Notes: generated by a model from the sequence alone, not told the origin. Positions 1 through 6,998 are shown, counted from the stretch's first letter. The stretch: DNA of 9,438 nt from an uncultured Ruminococcus sp. (GCA_902766305.1 CACXDE010000035.1:1-9438); one strand, 5' to 3'. Translations and numbers: made by a program.

Positions 1-539
1 AGTGAGTAATCAATATGATATTCCGGGGCATAATCACTGAAGAATACCGCCACATACATAAAAGTTATGAAAGCCAGTGCTAAAAGGAAACGTCTCAGAA
101 ATGTGTACAGCTTACCCTTTTTCTTAATAAAAATGGAGATAAAAACAAGAGGTATAAACAGATAGTGAAAGCCCGGTGCAAGACCAAACAGCCGCACAGT
201 ACATATCTGATGGAGATATATTTCTATCGCAGAACCCATGGTACAGAATATCCACGAACCCTTGACGTACCTCAGTATTATTACAAAAGCAACGTAAAGC
301 AGTACGCAAACAGCATCAAGTATCATCATAATTGTATTATTCAGATACGAAAACACACCCATATATGCGCTGTGAAGCAAAACGCAGGCAAGGAAGAACA
401 TATTAAGCGGTGCGCTGAAATACGAATAATCAGAATAATCCTTGTCGTCATTGTACTTCGGTGTTCCGGTGAAGAAATCAATTATGTTTATTGGTTCCTT
501 TGCTTTTTTCTGCTTTTTTGCTTTTTTTTCTTTAGCCAC
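1..539 (-). CDS. Multi-pass membrane protein of unknown function, N-terminal part (partial)
   Basis: I do not recognise the family. The reading frame is open from a GTG at 539 down to the window edge, giving 179 complete codons; the C-terminus lies outside. GTG is chosen because AAAGGCGG (547-554, minus strand) sits 7 nt upstream; a TAA lies 9 codons upstream, and the first in-frame ATG is far inside, at codon 47. The first ~17 residues are extremely lysine-rich (VAKEKKAKKQKKAKEP), followed by an acidic, tyrosine-rich stretch (about residues 29-40). Four hydrophobic segments follow at about 46-64, 70-89, 120-138 and 150-168, with basic patches (RYVK, KKKGK, RR) between them. This suggests an integral membrane protein with a cytoplasmic basic tail. 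It is divergent from the dcw cluster and probably not functionally tied to it. No catalytic motif is visible in the part present. Confidence 0.75.
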   Translation of the reverse strand, partial: MAKEKKAKKQKKAKEPINIIDFFTGTPKYNDDKDYSDYSYFSAPLNMFFLACVLLHSAYMGVFSYLNNTIMMILDAVCVLLYVAFVIILRYVKGSWIFCTMGSAIEIYLHQICTVRLFGLAPGFHYLFIPLVFISIFIKKKGKLYTFLRRFLLALAFITFMYVAVFFSDYAPEYHIDYS

Positions 540-763
540 GGCGATACCGCCTTTCTTTGTCAATTATTTGTCTCGAAAATTGTATATAAACTATAAGACA
601 ATACATCATTTTTGCTTGGTAAAGCATCTTATTGTCGAACAGGAATAAAACAACAATTTATATAATCATACTACATTTTGAATAATTTTTCAATAGTTTT
701 TATTCTTTTTTGTTAATTAATAGAAAATTATTTTAGTGATAATGACACGACTATATTACTAAA

Positions 764-779
764 ATAAAATCTATTTTAT
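764..779. repeat. Perfect short palindrome ATAAAAT-CT-ATTTTAT
   Basis: Two 7-bp arms (764-770 and 773-779) are exact reverse complements separated by 2 bp. The geometry suits a dimeric repressor site, but the arms contain only A and T, so chance occurrence in this AT-rich spacer is quite possible. No function is assigned. Confidence 0.35.
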
Positions 780-856
780 GTAATCAGTTTGCAAATTCAG
801 GTGAAGATAGCAGCAGAAGTAATGTTAAAAGATACCAAAAAAATATCAAAAAATCC

Positions 857-885
857 TGTAAAACAGCGGTTTTTGCAATTTTTTT
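857..885 (+). terminator. Orphan Rho-independent terminator-like hairpin
   Basis: TGTAAAAC (857-864), loop AGCG, then GTTTTTGCA (869-877) forms a stem of about eight pairs with one wobble and one bulge. It is followed at once by a run of seven T (879-885). No plus-strand gene lies upstream in the window. On the minus strand the same hairpin is also followed by T-rich sequence (complement of A-runs at about 837-853), so it could act in both directions. The stem is mostly A-T, so strength is uncertain. It may end an unannotated small transcript or insulate the mraZ promoter. Confidence 0.45.
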
Positions 886-961
886 GACGTATTGCATAAT
901 TTAAAAGATATTGCTTTGTTAGAATTAAATGAAAAAAATTTTAAAAAGTGTCCGATTATCC

Positions 962-990
962 TTGCATTTTTCTGTCTGTTAGGCTATAAT
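962..990 (+). promoter_or_regulatory. Sigma-A-type promoter of mraZ / dcw cluster
   Basis: The -35 is TTGCAT (962-967) and the -10 is a perfect TATAAT (985-990), with an ideal 17-bp spacer. The -35 matches the consensus only in TTG. The predicted transcription start is near 996-998, giving a leader of roughly 77 nt before the mraZ ATG. The predicted start coincides with the first box of the repeat operator that follows. Confidence 0.75.
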
Positions 991-997
991 GGTATAG

Positions 998-1034
998 AAA
1001 GTGGTGAAAAGTGTTGGATAGTGGCGGTTTGTGG
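998..1034 (+). promoter_or_regulatory. Predicted MraZ operator: four 7-bp boxes at 10-bp period
   Basis: The boxes are AAAGTGG (998-1004), AAAGTGT (1008-1014), ATAGTGG (1018-1024) and TTTGTGG (1028-1034), each separated by 3 bp. All share GTG at the same place, and the first two fit the AAAGTG(T/G)-N3 pattern known for MraZ in mollicutes. Enterobacterial MraZ also uses direct repeats at 10-bp period (TGGGN plus 5). The array lies directly downstream of the -10 and across the predicted start site, 40 bp before the MraZ gene. That position suggests autorepression by blocking polymerase, although MraZ is an activator in some species. MraZ forms a ring of subunits, which fits one box per helical turn. 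Confidence 0.8.
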
Positions 1035-1073
1035 TTTCAATTATCCATATAATGGTGACGGGAGGGTGTAAGG

Positions 1074-1493
1074 ATGCTTATCGGCAATTATCAGCATAAT
1101 ATTGATCCGAAAGGTCGAGTGATAATGCCGGCTAAGTTTCGTGAAGAATTGGGAGATATCTTTTACGCTACAAAAGGAAAGGATAATACCGTAACCGTTC
1201 TGTCAAAGTCAGCCTGGGATGAACTCGGGCGCAAGATTGCCGCTATGCCTACTGCAAAAACTGTTCAGATAACAAGGTTTCTTTTCTCTTGTGCGGCTGA
1301 GCTTATTCCTGATAAACAGGGAAGGGTGCTGATACCGCAGGCTTTGCGTGAGTATGCCGGACTGGATAAAGATGTTGTGATAAACGGTACCGGCTCAAAG
1401 GTGGAGATCTGGGATAGAGATTCATGGGATAAATATAATGAAGCCTTGTCTGGAGACGAAGTTTATGATATAATGAATACACTTGATCTGTGA
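1074..1493 (+). CDS. mraZ: Transcriptional regulator MraZ
   Basis: MraZ is a DNA-binding protein with two SpoVT/AbrB-like half-domains; it assembles into rings and controls the dcw operon, usually including its own gene. The 139-residue product is of typical length (about 140-150). Both conserved DxxGR motifs are present: D11-PKGR15 followed by VIMPAKFRE, and D80-KQGR84 followed by VLIPQALRE. The start ATG has a strong ribosome binding site, GGAGGGTG (1061-1068). It is the first gene of the cluster and ends 12 bp before rsmH. Immediately upstream are a promoter and four phased boxes that are its likely binding site, so autoregulation is expected. Nothing is missing or unusual in the protein. 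Confidence 0.96.
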   Translation: MLIGNYQHNIDPKGRVIMPAKFREELGDIFYATKGKDNTVTVLSKSAWDELGRKIAAMPTAKTVQITRFLFSCAAELIPDKQGRVLIPQALREYAGLDKDVVINGTGSKVEIWDRDSWDKYNEALSGDEVYDIMNTLDL

Positions 1494-1505
1494 TGAGGTG
1501 ATCTG

Positions 1506-2432
1506 ATGGATTTTTCCCATATTCCGGTATTGTTTGAGGATACTATTGGTATCCTGAAAATAAAAGAGGATGGCATTTATCTCGACGGTACTGCCGGAGG
1601 CGGCGGACATTCTTCAGGTATTTTGTCACACCTTGGGGATAAGGGGAGACTTGTCTGTGTTGACCAGGATCCGGATGCTATAGAGGTGCTCAGGGGCAGA
1701 TTTGGAAATGATGACAGAGTGTCTGTCGTGAACTCCAATTTTTCGGAGATTCCTTCAATACTCGAAAGGCTTGGAATAGATTCAGTAGACGGGGTTTTGC
1801 TTGATATAGGCGTATCCTCACATCAGCTTGACAGTGCTGAGAGGGGTTTTTCCTATCATCATGATGCGCCGCTTGATATGAGGATGAGTCAGAGCGGTAC
1901 TACTGCCGCTGATCTTGTCAATACGCTTCCCTTTGGAGAGCTTGTAAGGATAATCGCTGTTTACGGAGAAGAAAAATTTGCCAGGAATATAGCAAGAGCA
2001 ATAGAGCGTGAACGTCAGATTTCTCCTATTGAAACGACCCTGCGTCTTGCAGAGATAGTAAAATCAGCGTATCCGGCTGCTAAAAGACATGACAAGCACC
2101 CGGCAAGGAAAACATTCCAGGCGCTGCGAATTGCCGTAAACGGAGAGCTTGACAGACTTAGTACCGGACTTGACGGTGCTTTTGAATCGCTTGCATCAGG
2201 CGGTATCCTTGCGGTGATAACCTTCCATTCCCTTGAGGACAGAATGGTCAAGCAGAGATTCAATGAGTACTGTACCGGCTGTACCTGTCCCAAGGATTTT
2301 CCGGTATGTGTATGCGGTAAAAAGCCGCGGGGGAGGGCAGTGTTAAGAAAACCTGTTACAGCTGGTGAAAAGGAACTGACTGAAAATCCGCGCAGCAGAA
2401 GTGCAAAGCTTCGTGCCGTGCAGAAAGTATAA
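1506..2432 (+). CDS. rsmH: 16S rRNA (cytosine(1402)-N4)-methyltransferase RsmH (MraW)
   Basis: RsmH uses S-adenosylmethionine to methylate N4 of C1402 in the 16S rRNA decoding centre. The 308-residue protein has the usual length and motifs: HIPVLFEDTI near the N-terminus, the SAM-binding glycine loop DGTAGGGGHSSGIL (27-40), the acidic residue region VDQDPDAI (52-59), LDIGVSSHQLD (99-109), the APLDMRM segment (121-127), ARKTFQALRIAVNGEL (200-214), and ITFHSLEDRMVKQRF (238-252). A Cys-rich stretch at 256-270 and the C-terminal NPRSRSAKLRA are also typical. GAGGTG (1495-1500) lies 5 nt before the ATG. Only 12 bp separate it from mraZ, and 25 bp from the FtsL-like gene, so cotranscription is very likely. 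Confidence 0.97.
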   Translation: MDFSHIPVLFEDTIGILKIKEDGIYLDGTAGGGGHSSGILSHLGDKGRLVCVDQDPDAIEVLRGRFGNDDRVSVVNSNFSEIPSILERLGIDSVDGVLLDIGVSSHQLDSAERGFSYHHDAPLDMRMSQSGTTAADLVNTLPFGELVRIIAVYGEEKFARNIARAIERERQISPIETTLRLAEIVKSAYPAAKRHDKHPARKTFQALRIAVNGELDRLSTGLDGAFESLASGGILAVITFHSLEDRMVKQRFNEYCTGCTCPKDFPVCVCGKKPRGRAVLRKPVTAGEKELTENPRSRSAKLRAVQKV

Positions 2433-2457
2433 AATAAAGAATAACAAAGAGGTGATT

Positions 2458-2976
2458 GTGACAGTGGCCGGTGAAAAGAATACGGAAGCATACGATTTTT
2501 CGTTTTTAGATTCGTATGAAATAGAAATGTCTGCTTCTGATAAAAAATCAAAGAAAAAAAAGAAGAGCGGACAGATCATAAGTATAAGCAACGGTTCATC
2601 TGCTAAGGCTCAGAGAAGGCATCACGATCCCGCAAATATTATCGGTATCACGTTTCTTACGCTGCTTGCGGCAGCAATACTGATATCGCTTGTGCATCTT
2701 AATGCTAAACTGAATGAGGTAAATGAGGAAGTAAATGAACGGCAGGATGTGCTCACTGATATGCAGAATAAGGAAGCACAGTATAAGTTGACGATAGAGA
2801 GCAAGTTTACTGATGATTTTGTCAGGAAATACGCTGAAAATACATTGAATATGACTCCGGTGAAATCTGCTCAGAAGCAGTTTATTTCTCTGTCTGAGGG
2901 AGATAAGGGAGAAGTATTGGAAGAAAGCGAAAGCAGTGATGTTTTCACAAGGTTCAGAAAGGCTCTGGGACTGTAG
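2458..2976 (+). CDS. ftsL: FtsL-like septum-formation protein
   Basis: Small bitopic division protein expected to join the FtsB/DivIC-FtsW-PBP complex at the septum. The 172-residue product has an acidic then lysine-rich cytoplasmic N-terminus (KKSKKKKK at about 29-36), one membrane segment (about 60-79), a predicted coiled coil (about 80-115), and a C-terminal region FVRKYAENTLNMTPVKSAQ (121-139) like the end of FtsL/DivIC proteins. The family diverges strongly, so the call rests on topology plus position between rsmH and the class B PBP. The GTG at 2458 is chosen for the ribosome binding site AAAGAGGTG (2446-2454); GTG at 2464 is an alternative. A frame extending up to 2401 overlaps rsmH and lacks a ribosome binding site. 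An eight-A run (2554-2561) encodes the lysine stretch. Confidence 0.8.
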   Translation: MTVAGEKNTEAYDFSFLDSYEIEMSASDKKSKKKKKSGQIISISNGSSAKAQRRHHDPANIIGITFLTLLAAAILISLVHLNAKLNEVNEEVNERQDVLTDMQNKEAQYKLTIESKFTDDFVRKYAENTLNMTPVKSAQKQFISLSEGDKGEVLEESESSDVFTRFRKALGL

Positions 2977-3057
2977 GGGAACAGTCTGGTCTGTTATATT
3001 TCCGGCTGCGGATACATATTGTTTAGATATAGAATAGTGTTTCGGGAAGGTGATCGG

Positions 3058-5316
3058 ATGGCGAAAAAAGGAGCAGCGGCAAAGCTGTGGAACAGATCAA
3101 CAGTGCTGATGATTATTATCATTCTTCTTGGATTCGGAACAGTGTATGCAAGACTGTTCTATCTACAGGTTTTTCAGGCAGAAGACCTCCAGAAAAGAGC
3201 GATAGAGCAGCAGCTTCACGATACAACCGTGTCCGCCAAAAGAGGCAGCATATATGATGCAGGCGGAAATGTACTTGCGCAAAGTATAACTGTATGGAAT
3301 GTGGTACTTGCGCCTGCAAATTTCAAAAAGGATGATGAGGCAGGACGCAGGGTCGTTGCGGAAGGTCTTGCTAAGATACTTGGTCTTGACAAGGATGATA
3401 TACTTAAAAAGACTTACGAGGATTCATATTATGTAGTCCTGAAAAATAAAGTCGAAACCAAAACAAGAAATCAGATCCTTGAATTTGAGGATAAAATATA
3501 TAAAGAGAATAAGATAAGCAATGTCATAAATATGATAGAGGATTATAAGAGGTACTATACCCATGACAATTTCGCCGGTCCGGTTCTTGGCTTTGTCGGT
3601 TCGGACAGTCAGGGGCTTTCCGGTATAGAGTATCAGTATGATGCGGAGCTTAACGGAAGCTCGGGAAGAATTGTTGTGGCTCAGGACGCTCATAACCAGC
3701 CTCTTCCTTATCAGTATGAACAAAAGGTAGAAGCTTCAAACGGTTCTGATCTTATTCTGACTATTGATGAGAATATCCAGAGCATAATGGAAAAATATGT
3801 AAGGGAGACTATAAAGGAATTTAATGTCAAGAACCGCGGCTGCGCTATTATGATGCATGTCAAGACAGGCGCGATACTTGGTTTTGCCTGTGAAGGTGCT
3901 TTTGATCCTAACGATCCCTTTGAAATTTCTGATAAAAATGAACAGGCAAAGATAGATCAGCTAAAGGGAAAGGAAAAGGCAGAAGCTGAAACAAAGGCAC
4001 TTAATAAGCAATGGAGAAATAAGGGTGTCAGTGATACCTACGTTCCCGGATCTGTATTCAAGATAGTTCCGGCATCAGCTGTTCTCAGCGAAGGTCTTGT
4101 AAAGGAGGACACAACCTATCATTGTGAGGGTGCGTATAAACCGTATGACGGCGCCGACGCTATAAGCTGCTGGTCATCAGCCGGACACGGTATACAGACT
4201 CTTGAAGAAGCATTGTGCAATTCCTGCAACCCTGCGTTCATGCAGATAGGTGTTGATCAGCTCGGACGTGAGAAATTTTATGAATATTATGTCGCGTTCG
4301 GTTTTTCAGAAAAAACCGGTATAGATCTTCCCGGTGAAAGTGATGACGTGTTCTTCAATAAGGACGATGGAGTATGCGGCATGGATCTTATGGATATTGC
4401 GGTCGCATCATTCGGTCAGAACTTTAAGATCACTCCCATACAAATGCTGACAGCTACAGCGGCAATAGCAAATAAGGGAAAGCTTATGCAGCCGTATGTT
4501 GTACAGCAGGTGGTCGATTCTAACGGTAATGTACTGAAAAATACAGAGCCGACAGTCAAGCGTCAGGTTATAAGCGAATCTGTTGCCAAGGAAATGTGCG
4601 GTATGCTCGAAAGAAACGCGAAGTACGGCGGCGCAAAGAACGGTTATGTTGCCGGATATCGTATAGGCGGAAAAACAGGTACATCCCAGAAGATTGTTGA
4701 TGAAGACGGTAAGGAAACGAACGACTATATAGCTTCCTTCTGCGGTATTGCGCCGTGTGATGATCCGGAGATAGCTTTGCTTTGCTATTTTGATACCCCT
4801 GATCCGGAAATAAACTACTATGGTTCGGCAGTTGCCGGTCCTTGTCTGAGAAATATCTTCAATGAGGTTCTTCCGTATCTTGGAGTTGAGAAGGTATTTG
4901 CAGATGATGAAAAAGCTCAGATAGAAATATCAATAAAGAATTATTCAGAAATGACAGTGGATGAGGCTAAGAAGGCAATAGAAGAAGATGGACTTAACTA
5001 TAAAATAGTAGGTTCAGGCAAAAAGGTTACTGCCCAGAATCCCCAGCCGTATTCAAGCGTTCCGTCAGAAGGTACGGTAGTTTTGTATACAGATAATAAA
5101 AGGCTGGATAAGGTTAAGGTTCCGGACTTCAATGGGTGCAGTATTGATGATGTCAACTACCTTGCGGCGGAAAGCGAACTGAATCTTGTGATCGTCGGAT
5201 CATCTGTCGGTGAAACTCAGTCCTTTGCAAAATCTCAGGATATTGCTGCCGGAAAAGAGGTTGAGCCGTATTCTGTTGTAACTGTCATATTCAATCAGGA
5301 TAACCGGATAATGTAG
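3058..5316 (+). CDS. ftsI: Class B penicillin-binding protein with two PASTA domains (FtsI/SpoVD type)
   Basis: Peptidoglycan D,D-transpeptidase that crosslinks new septal wall outside the membrane, normally paired with FtsW. The 752-residue protein has a short cytoplasmic tail, a membrane anchor (about 14-37), the PBP dimerisation domain opening with KRGSIYDAGGNVLA (61-74), and a transpeptidase domain. Its catalytic motifs are intact: SVFK with Ser332 and Lys335, SCN (389-391), and KTG (539-541). Two PASTA domains follow (about 621-680 and 684-747). A charged insert (about 290-318) precedes the active-site serine. The ATG has GGGAAGGTG (3044-3052) at good spacing; an upstream TTG at 3019 has none. 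It follows the FtsL-like gene by 81 bp. Two PASTA domains and location favour the vegetative division PBP; a sporulation SpoVD role cannot be excluded. Confidence 0.93.
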   Translation: MAKKGAAAKLWNRSTVLMIIIILLGFGTVYARLFYLQVFQAEDLQKRAIEQQLHDTTVSAKRGSIYDAGGNVLAQSITVWNVVLAPANFKKDDEAGRRVVAEGLAKILGLDKDDILKKTYEDSYYVVLKNKVETKTRNQILEFEDKIYKENKISNVINMIEDYKRYYTHDNFAGPVLGFVGSDSQGLSGIEYQYDAELNGSSGRIVVAQDAHNQPLPYQYEQKVEASNGSDLILTIDENIQSIMEKYVRETIKEFNVKNRGCAIMMHVKTGAILGFACEGAFDPNDPFEISDKNEQAKIDQLKGKEKAEAETKALNKQWRNKGVSDTYVPGSVFKIVPASAVLSEGLVKEDTTYHCEGAYKPYDGADAISCWSSAGHGIQTLEEALCNSCNPAFMQIGVDQLGREKFYEYYVAFGFSEKTGIDLPGESDDVFFNKDDGVCGMDLMDIAVASFGQNFKITPIQMLTATAAIANKGKLMQPYVVQQVVDSNGNVLKNTEPTVKRQVISESVAKEMCGMLERNAKYGGAKNGYVAGYRIGGKTGTSQKIVDEDGKETNDYIASFCGIAPCDDPEIALLCYFDTPDPEINYYGSAVAGPCLRNIFNEVLPYLGVEKVFADDEKAQIEISIKNYSEMTVDEAKKAIEEDGLNYKIVGSGKKVTAQNPQPYSSVPSEGTVVLYTDNKRLDKVKVPDFNGCSIDDVNYLAAESELNLVIVGSSVGETQSFAKSQDIAAGKEVEPYSVVTVIFNQDNRIM

Positions 5317-5361
5317 AAAAGCATTGATATTAAGATGTATTTTCAGGAAAGGATGCTTATT

Positions 5362-5901
5362 GTGACTAATCGAATAAAAACTGTACAAAATCCAAGGCTG
5401 ATAGTAATAGCCTGCAATAACGGCAAACGGGTTGGAAACATAGTATCCGACGTGCTGAATTATTGTAAGTATAATACCTGTATAAATGATTTTTCTCAGA
5501 ATACGGATTTTATAATAGAGGATCCGGAATATAAGGGCGGACATCCGTGTAATGTTATAGCAGATACGATACTCTTTGATGACAGCAGCAAGCTCAGCTG
5601 TGATTCTGTGATGAGCTTCCGCAGCCGTGTTACTCCCTATGAAAATGCAATGAAAATTTACGGCGAGGATTTAAAGGATGTGCTGACATATTCAAGCGAG
5701 CATTACGGAGCTGATGTTGCGTGCCGCAATATTACTGAAAAAAACGGTTCTGCTGCATTCGATATTATCGGTAACGGAATACTCAGCAGGGTTAATATCA
5801 GCGAGGGAAAGTATTCAGTGGATGAGGTGCTTGCCTGTACCGGTGTGCTTTTAGCAGCCGGACTTCCGCTGGCGTCTATTATAAACTACTTTGAGAATTG
5901 A
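5362..5901 (+). CDS. Degenerate, truncated Mur-ligase-like protein (central domain only)
   Basis: Not a known named gene. The 179-residue product lies where murE/murF usually lie. LIVIACNNGKRVGNIVSDVL (13-32) looks like the Mur ligase P-loop region (family form GTNGKTTT), but only NGK remains. The end aligns by eye with the last part of the MurE central domain: VLTYSSEHYGADVACRNIT (107-125), an FDI strand (133-135) and the helix VLACTGVLLAAGLPLASI (156-173). ILFDDSS (70-76) may match the NADD segment. The N-terminal UDP-binding domain, the catalytic lysine and DH region, and the whole C-terminal domain are absent, so ligase activity is unlikely. GTG at 5362 is preferred because of AGGAAAGGA (5345-5353); ATG 5353 or 5335 are alternatives. 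The open frame and normal signals suggest an expressed protein, not a decaying pseudogene. Family assignment is my inference. Confidence 0.6.
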   Translation: MTNRIKTVQNPRLIVIACNNGKRVGNIVSDVLNYCKYNTCINDFSQNTDFIIEDPEYKGGHPCNVIADTILFDDSSKLSCDSVMSFRSRVTPYENAMKIYGEDLKDVLTYSSEHYGADVACRNITEKNGSAAFDIIGNGILSRVNISEGKYSVDEVLACTGVLLAAGLPLASIINYFEN

Positions 5902-5926
5902 AGGAAAATACCGCTTTGGAATGGCA

Positions 5927-5935
5927 TGCTATAAT
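5927..5935 (+). promoter_or_regulatory. Possible extended -10 promoter before mraY
   Basis: TGCTATAAT (5927-5935) is a perfect extended -10 element placed 34 bp before the mraY start, in a 68-bp spacer. No good -35 is seen at 16-18 bp, but extended -10 promoters can work without one. It may provide an internal start for mraY and downstream genes. Confidence 0.4.
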
Positions 5936-5969
5936 GCTTTTTGTATAATTAAGGAAAAGGGTGGAAAAA

Positions 5970-6989
5970 ATGTCGGGAATATGGACAATAATTGCAGCGG
6001 TGCTGTCGTTTGCAATCTCAGGGTTATCGGGTATCTGGCTTGTACCGTTTCTGAAAAAGAAGCATTTTGGTCAGACTATACTTGAAGAAGGTCCTAAGTG
6101 GCATCAGGGCAAGCAGGGAACGCCTACAATGGGAGGCTTCATGTTCATAGGTGCTTCCATTTTGACAACGCTTCTTTGCGTTATACTATACCATATTACC
6201 GGAACAGATTCAAGAGGGATACCTCCTGAGACAACTCTGCAAAGCGCAAAAATCTATGCGGGTCTTTTTATGGCAGCTTGCTATGGTGCAATAGGCTTTC
6301 TTGACGACTATGTAAAGGTTGCAAAAAAACGCAATCTAGGTCTGACACCTAAGCAAAAGCTTGTTTTACAGTTTGCAGTTGCAGCAGCATATCTTCTGAC
6401 TATGCACCTGTTCGGAGATAAGACAGAAACATTCATTCCGTTTTACGGTATGCTTGATATAGGGGTTCTTTATTATCCGCTTGCAGCGGTTCTTATCGTG
6501 GGTATAGTAAACGCTGTCAATCTGACAGACGGAATTGATGGTCTTGACGGTTCGGTTACATTTTTTGCGGGAATATTTATCATGATGATAGCCGGTAATT
6601 TCGGACGTACAGGCTTGTCTGTTATGGCTGCTTCAATATCCGGAGGTTGTCTTGGTTTTCTTGTCTGGAATTTCAATCCGGCAAAAACATTTATGGGTGA
6701 TACAGGTTCGCTGTTTCTTGGCGGTTATCTTTGCGCTCTTCTGTTCGGACTTGATATGGAAGTCTTCCTTGTGCCGATCGGAATGGTATATATAGCAGAG
6801 ATGTTCTCGGTTATTCTCCAGGTAACATATTTTAAGATCACTCACGGCAAGAGACTGTTTAAAATGAGTCCGATACATCACCATTTTGAAATGAGCGGAT
6901 GGTCTGAGGTAAAGATAGTTGTTGTGTTCAGTCTTGTTGAAGCAGCATTCGGAGCATTGTCACTCATTCTTATTATGTTCGGGAAATAA
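5970..6989 (+). CDS. mraY: Phospho-N-acetylmuramoyl-pentapeptide-transferase MraY
   Basis: Integral membrane enzyme that transfers phospho-MurNAc-pentapeptide from UDP to undecaprenyl phosphate, giving lipid I. The 339-residue protein has about ten hydrophobic segments and all family signatures: TPTMGG (51-56), the aspartate pair in LDDYVKV (111-117), NLTDGIDGLD (184-193), FMGDTGSL (241-248) and the histidine motif PIHHHFE (301-307). Start: ATG 5970 follows AAAGGGTGG (5956-5964); GTG 5961 in the same frame would add three residues but has a weaker site. It follows the degenerate Mur-ligase-like gene, not murF, and is not followed by murD as is usual. The 209-bp gap to ftsW carries a hairpin and promoter-like sequence. 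Confidence 0.97.
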   Translation: MSGIWTIIAAVLSFAISGLSGIWLVPFLKKKHFGQTILEEGPKWHQGKQGTPTMGGFMFIGASILTTLLCVILYHITGTDSRGIPPETTLQSAKIYAGLFMAACYGAIGFLDDYVKVAKKRNLGLTPKQKLVLQFAVAAAYLLTMHLFGDKTETFIPFYGMLDIGVLYYPLAAVLIVGIVNAVNLTDGIDGLDGSVTFFAGIFIMMIAGNFGRTGLSVMAASISGGCLGFLVWNFNPAKTFMGDTGSLFLGGYLCALLFGLDMEVFLVPIGMVYIAEMFSVILQVTYFKITHGKRLFKMSPIHHHFEMSGWSEVKIVVVFSLVEAAFGALSLILIMFGK

Positions 6990-6998
6990 TGTACATTT

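Larger units (their letters stand above)
540..1073. other. AT-rich divergent intergenic region (534 bp)
   Basis: No convincing gene is seen on either strand here; short open frames are low-complexity and lack usable ribosome binding sites. Listed separately are a palindrome (764-779), a terminator-like hairpin (857-885), a promoter (962-990) and a phased repeat operator (998-1034), the last two serving mraZ. I could not identify a clear promoter for the minus-strand membrane gene. The spacer is far richer in A and T than the flanking genes. Confidence 0.7.

Noticed and set aside
165..648. Plus-strand open frames of 143 and 68 codons (165-596, 442-648)
   Set aside because: They are antisense to the minus-strand membrane gene, have low-complexity Phe/Cys-rich products from its poly-Lys codons, and lack ribosome binding sites.
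998..1034. CRISPR or simple tandem repeat
   Set aside because: The units are 10 bp with 3-bp gaps and diverge in sequence; they fit a phased protein-binding array, not repeats and spacers.
1048..1053. Second TATAAT before mraZ
   Set aside because: Transcription from it would start in or beside the ribosome binding site; the element at 985-990 has a properly spaced -35.
2401..2457. Upstream extension of the FtsL-like gene to a GTG at 2401
   Set aside because: It would overlap the 3' end of rsmH, has no ribosome binding site, and adds residues unlike an FtsL N-terminus; a good site lies before GTG 2458.
2015..2551. Minus-strand open frame of 178 codons across the rsmH/ftsL junction
   Set aside because: It is the shadow of well-supported RsmH and FtsL-like coding sequence on the other strand, with no family motif.
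2980..2995. Small AACAG/CTGTT hairpin between the FtsL-like gene and the PBP
   Set aside because: It has only five pairs and no T-run, expected by chance in a spacer of this size.
3019..3057. TTG start for the PBP at 3019
   Set aside because: No ribosome binding site precedes it, while ATG 3058 has GGGAAGGTG at the spacing used by mraZ and rsmH.
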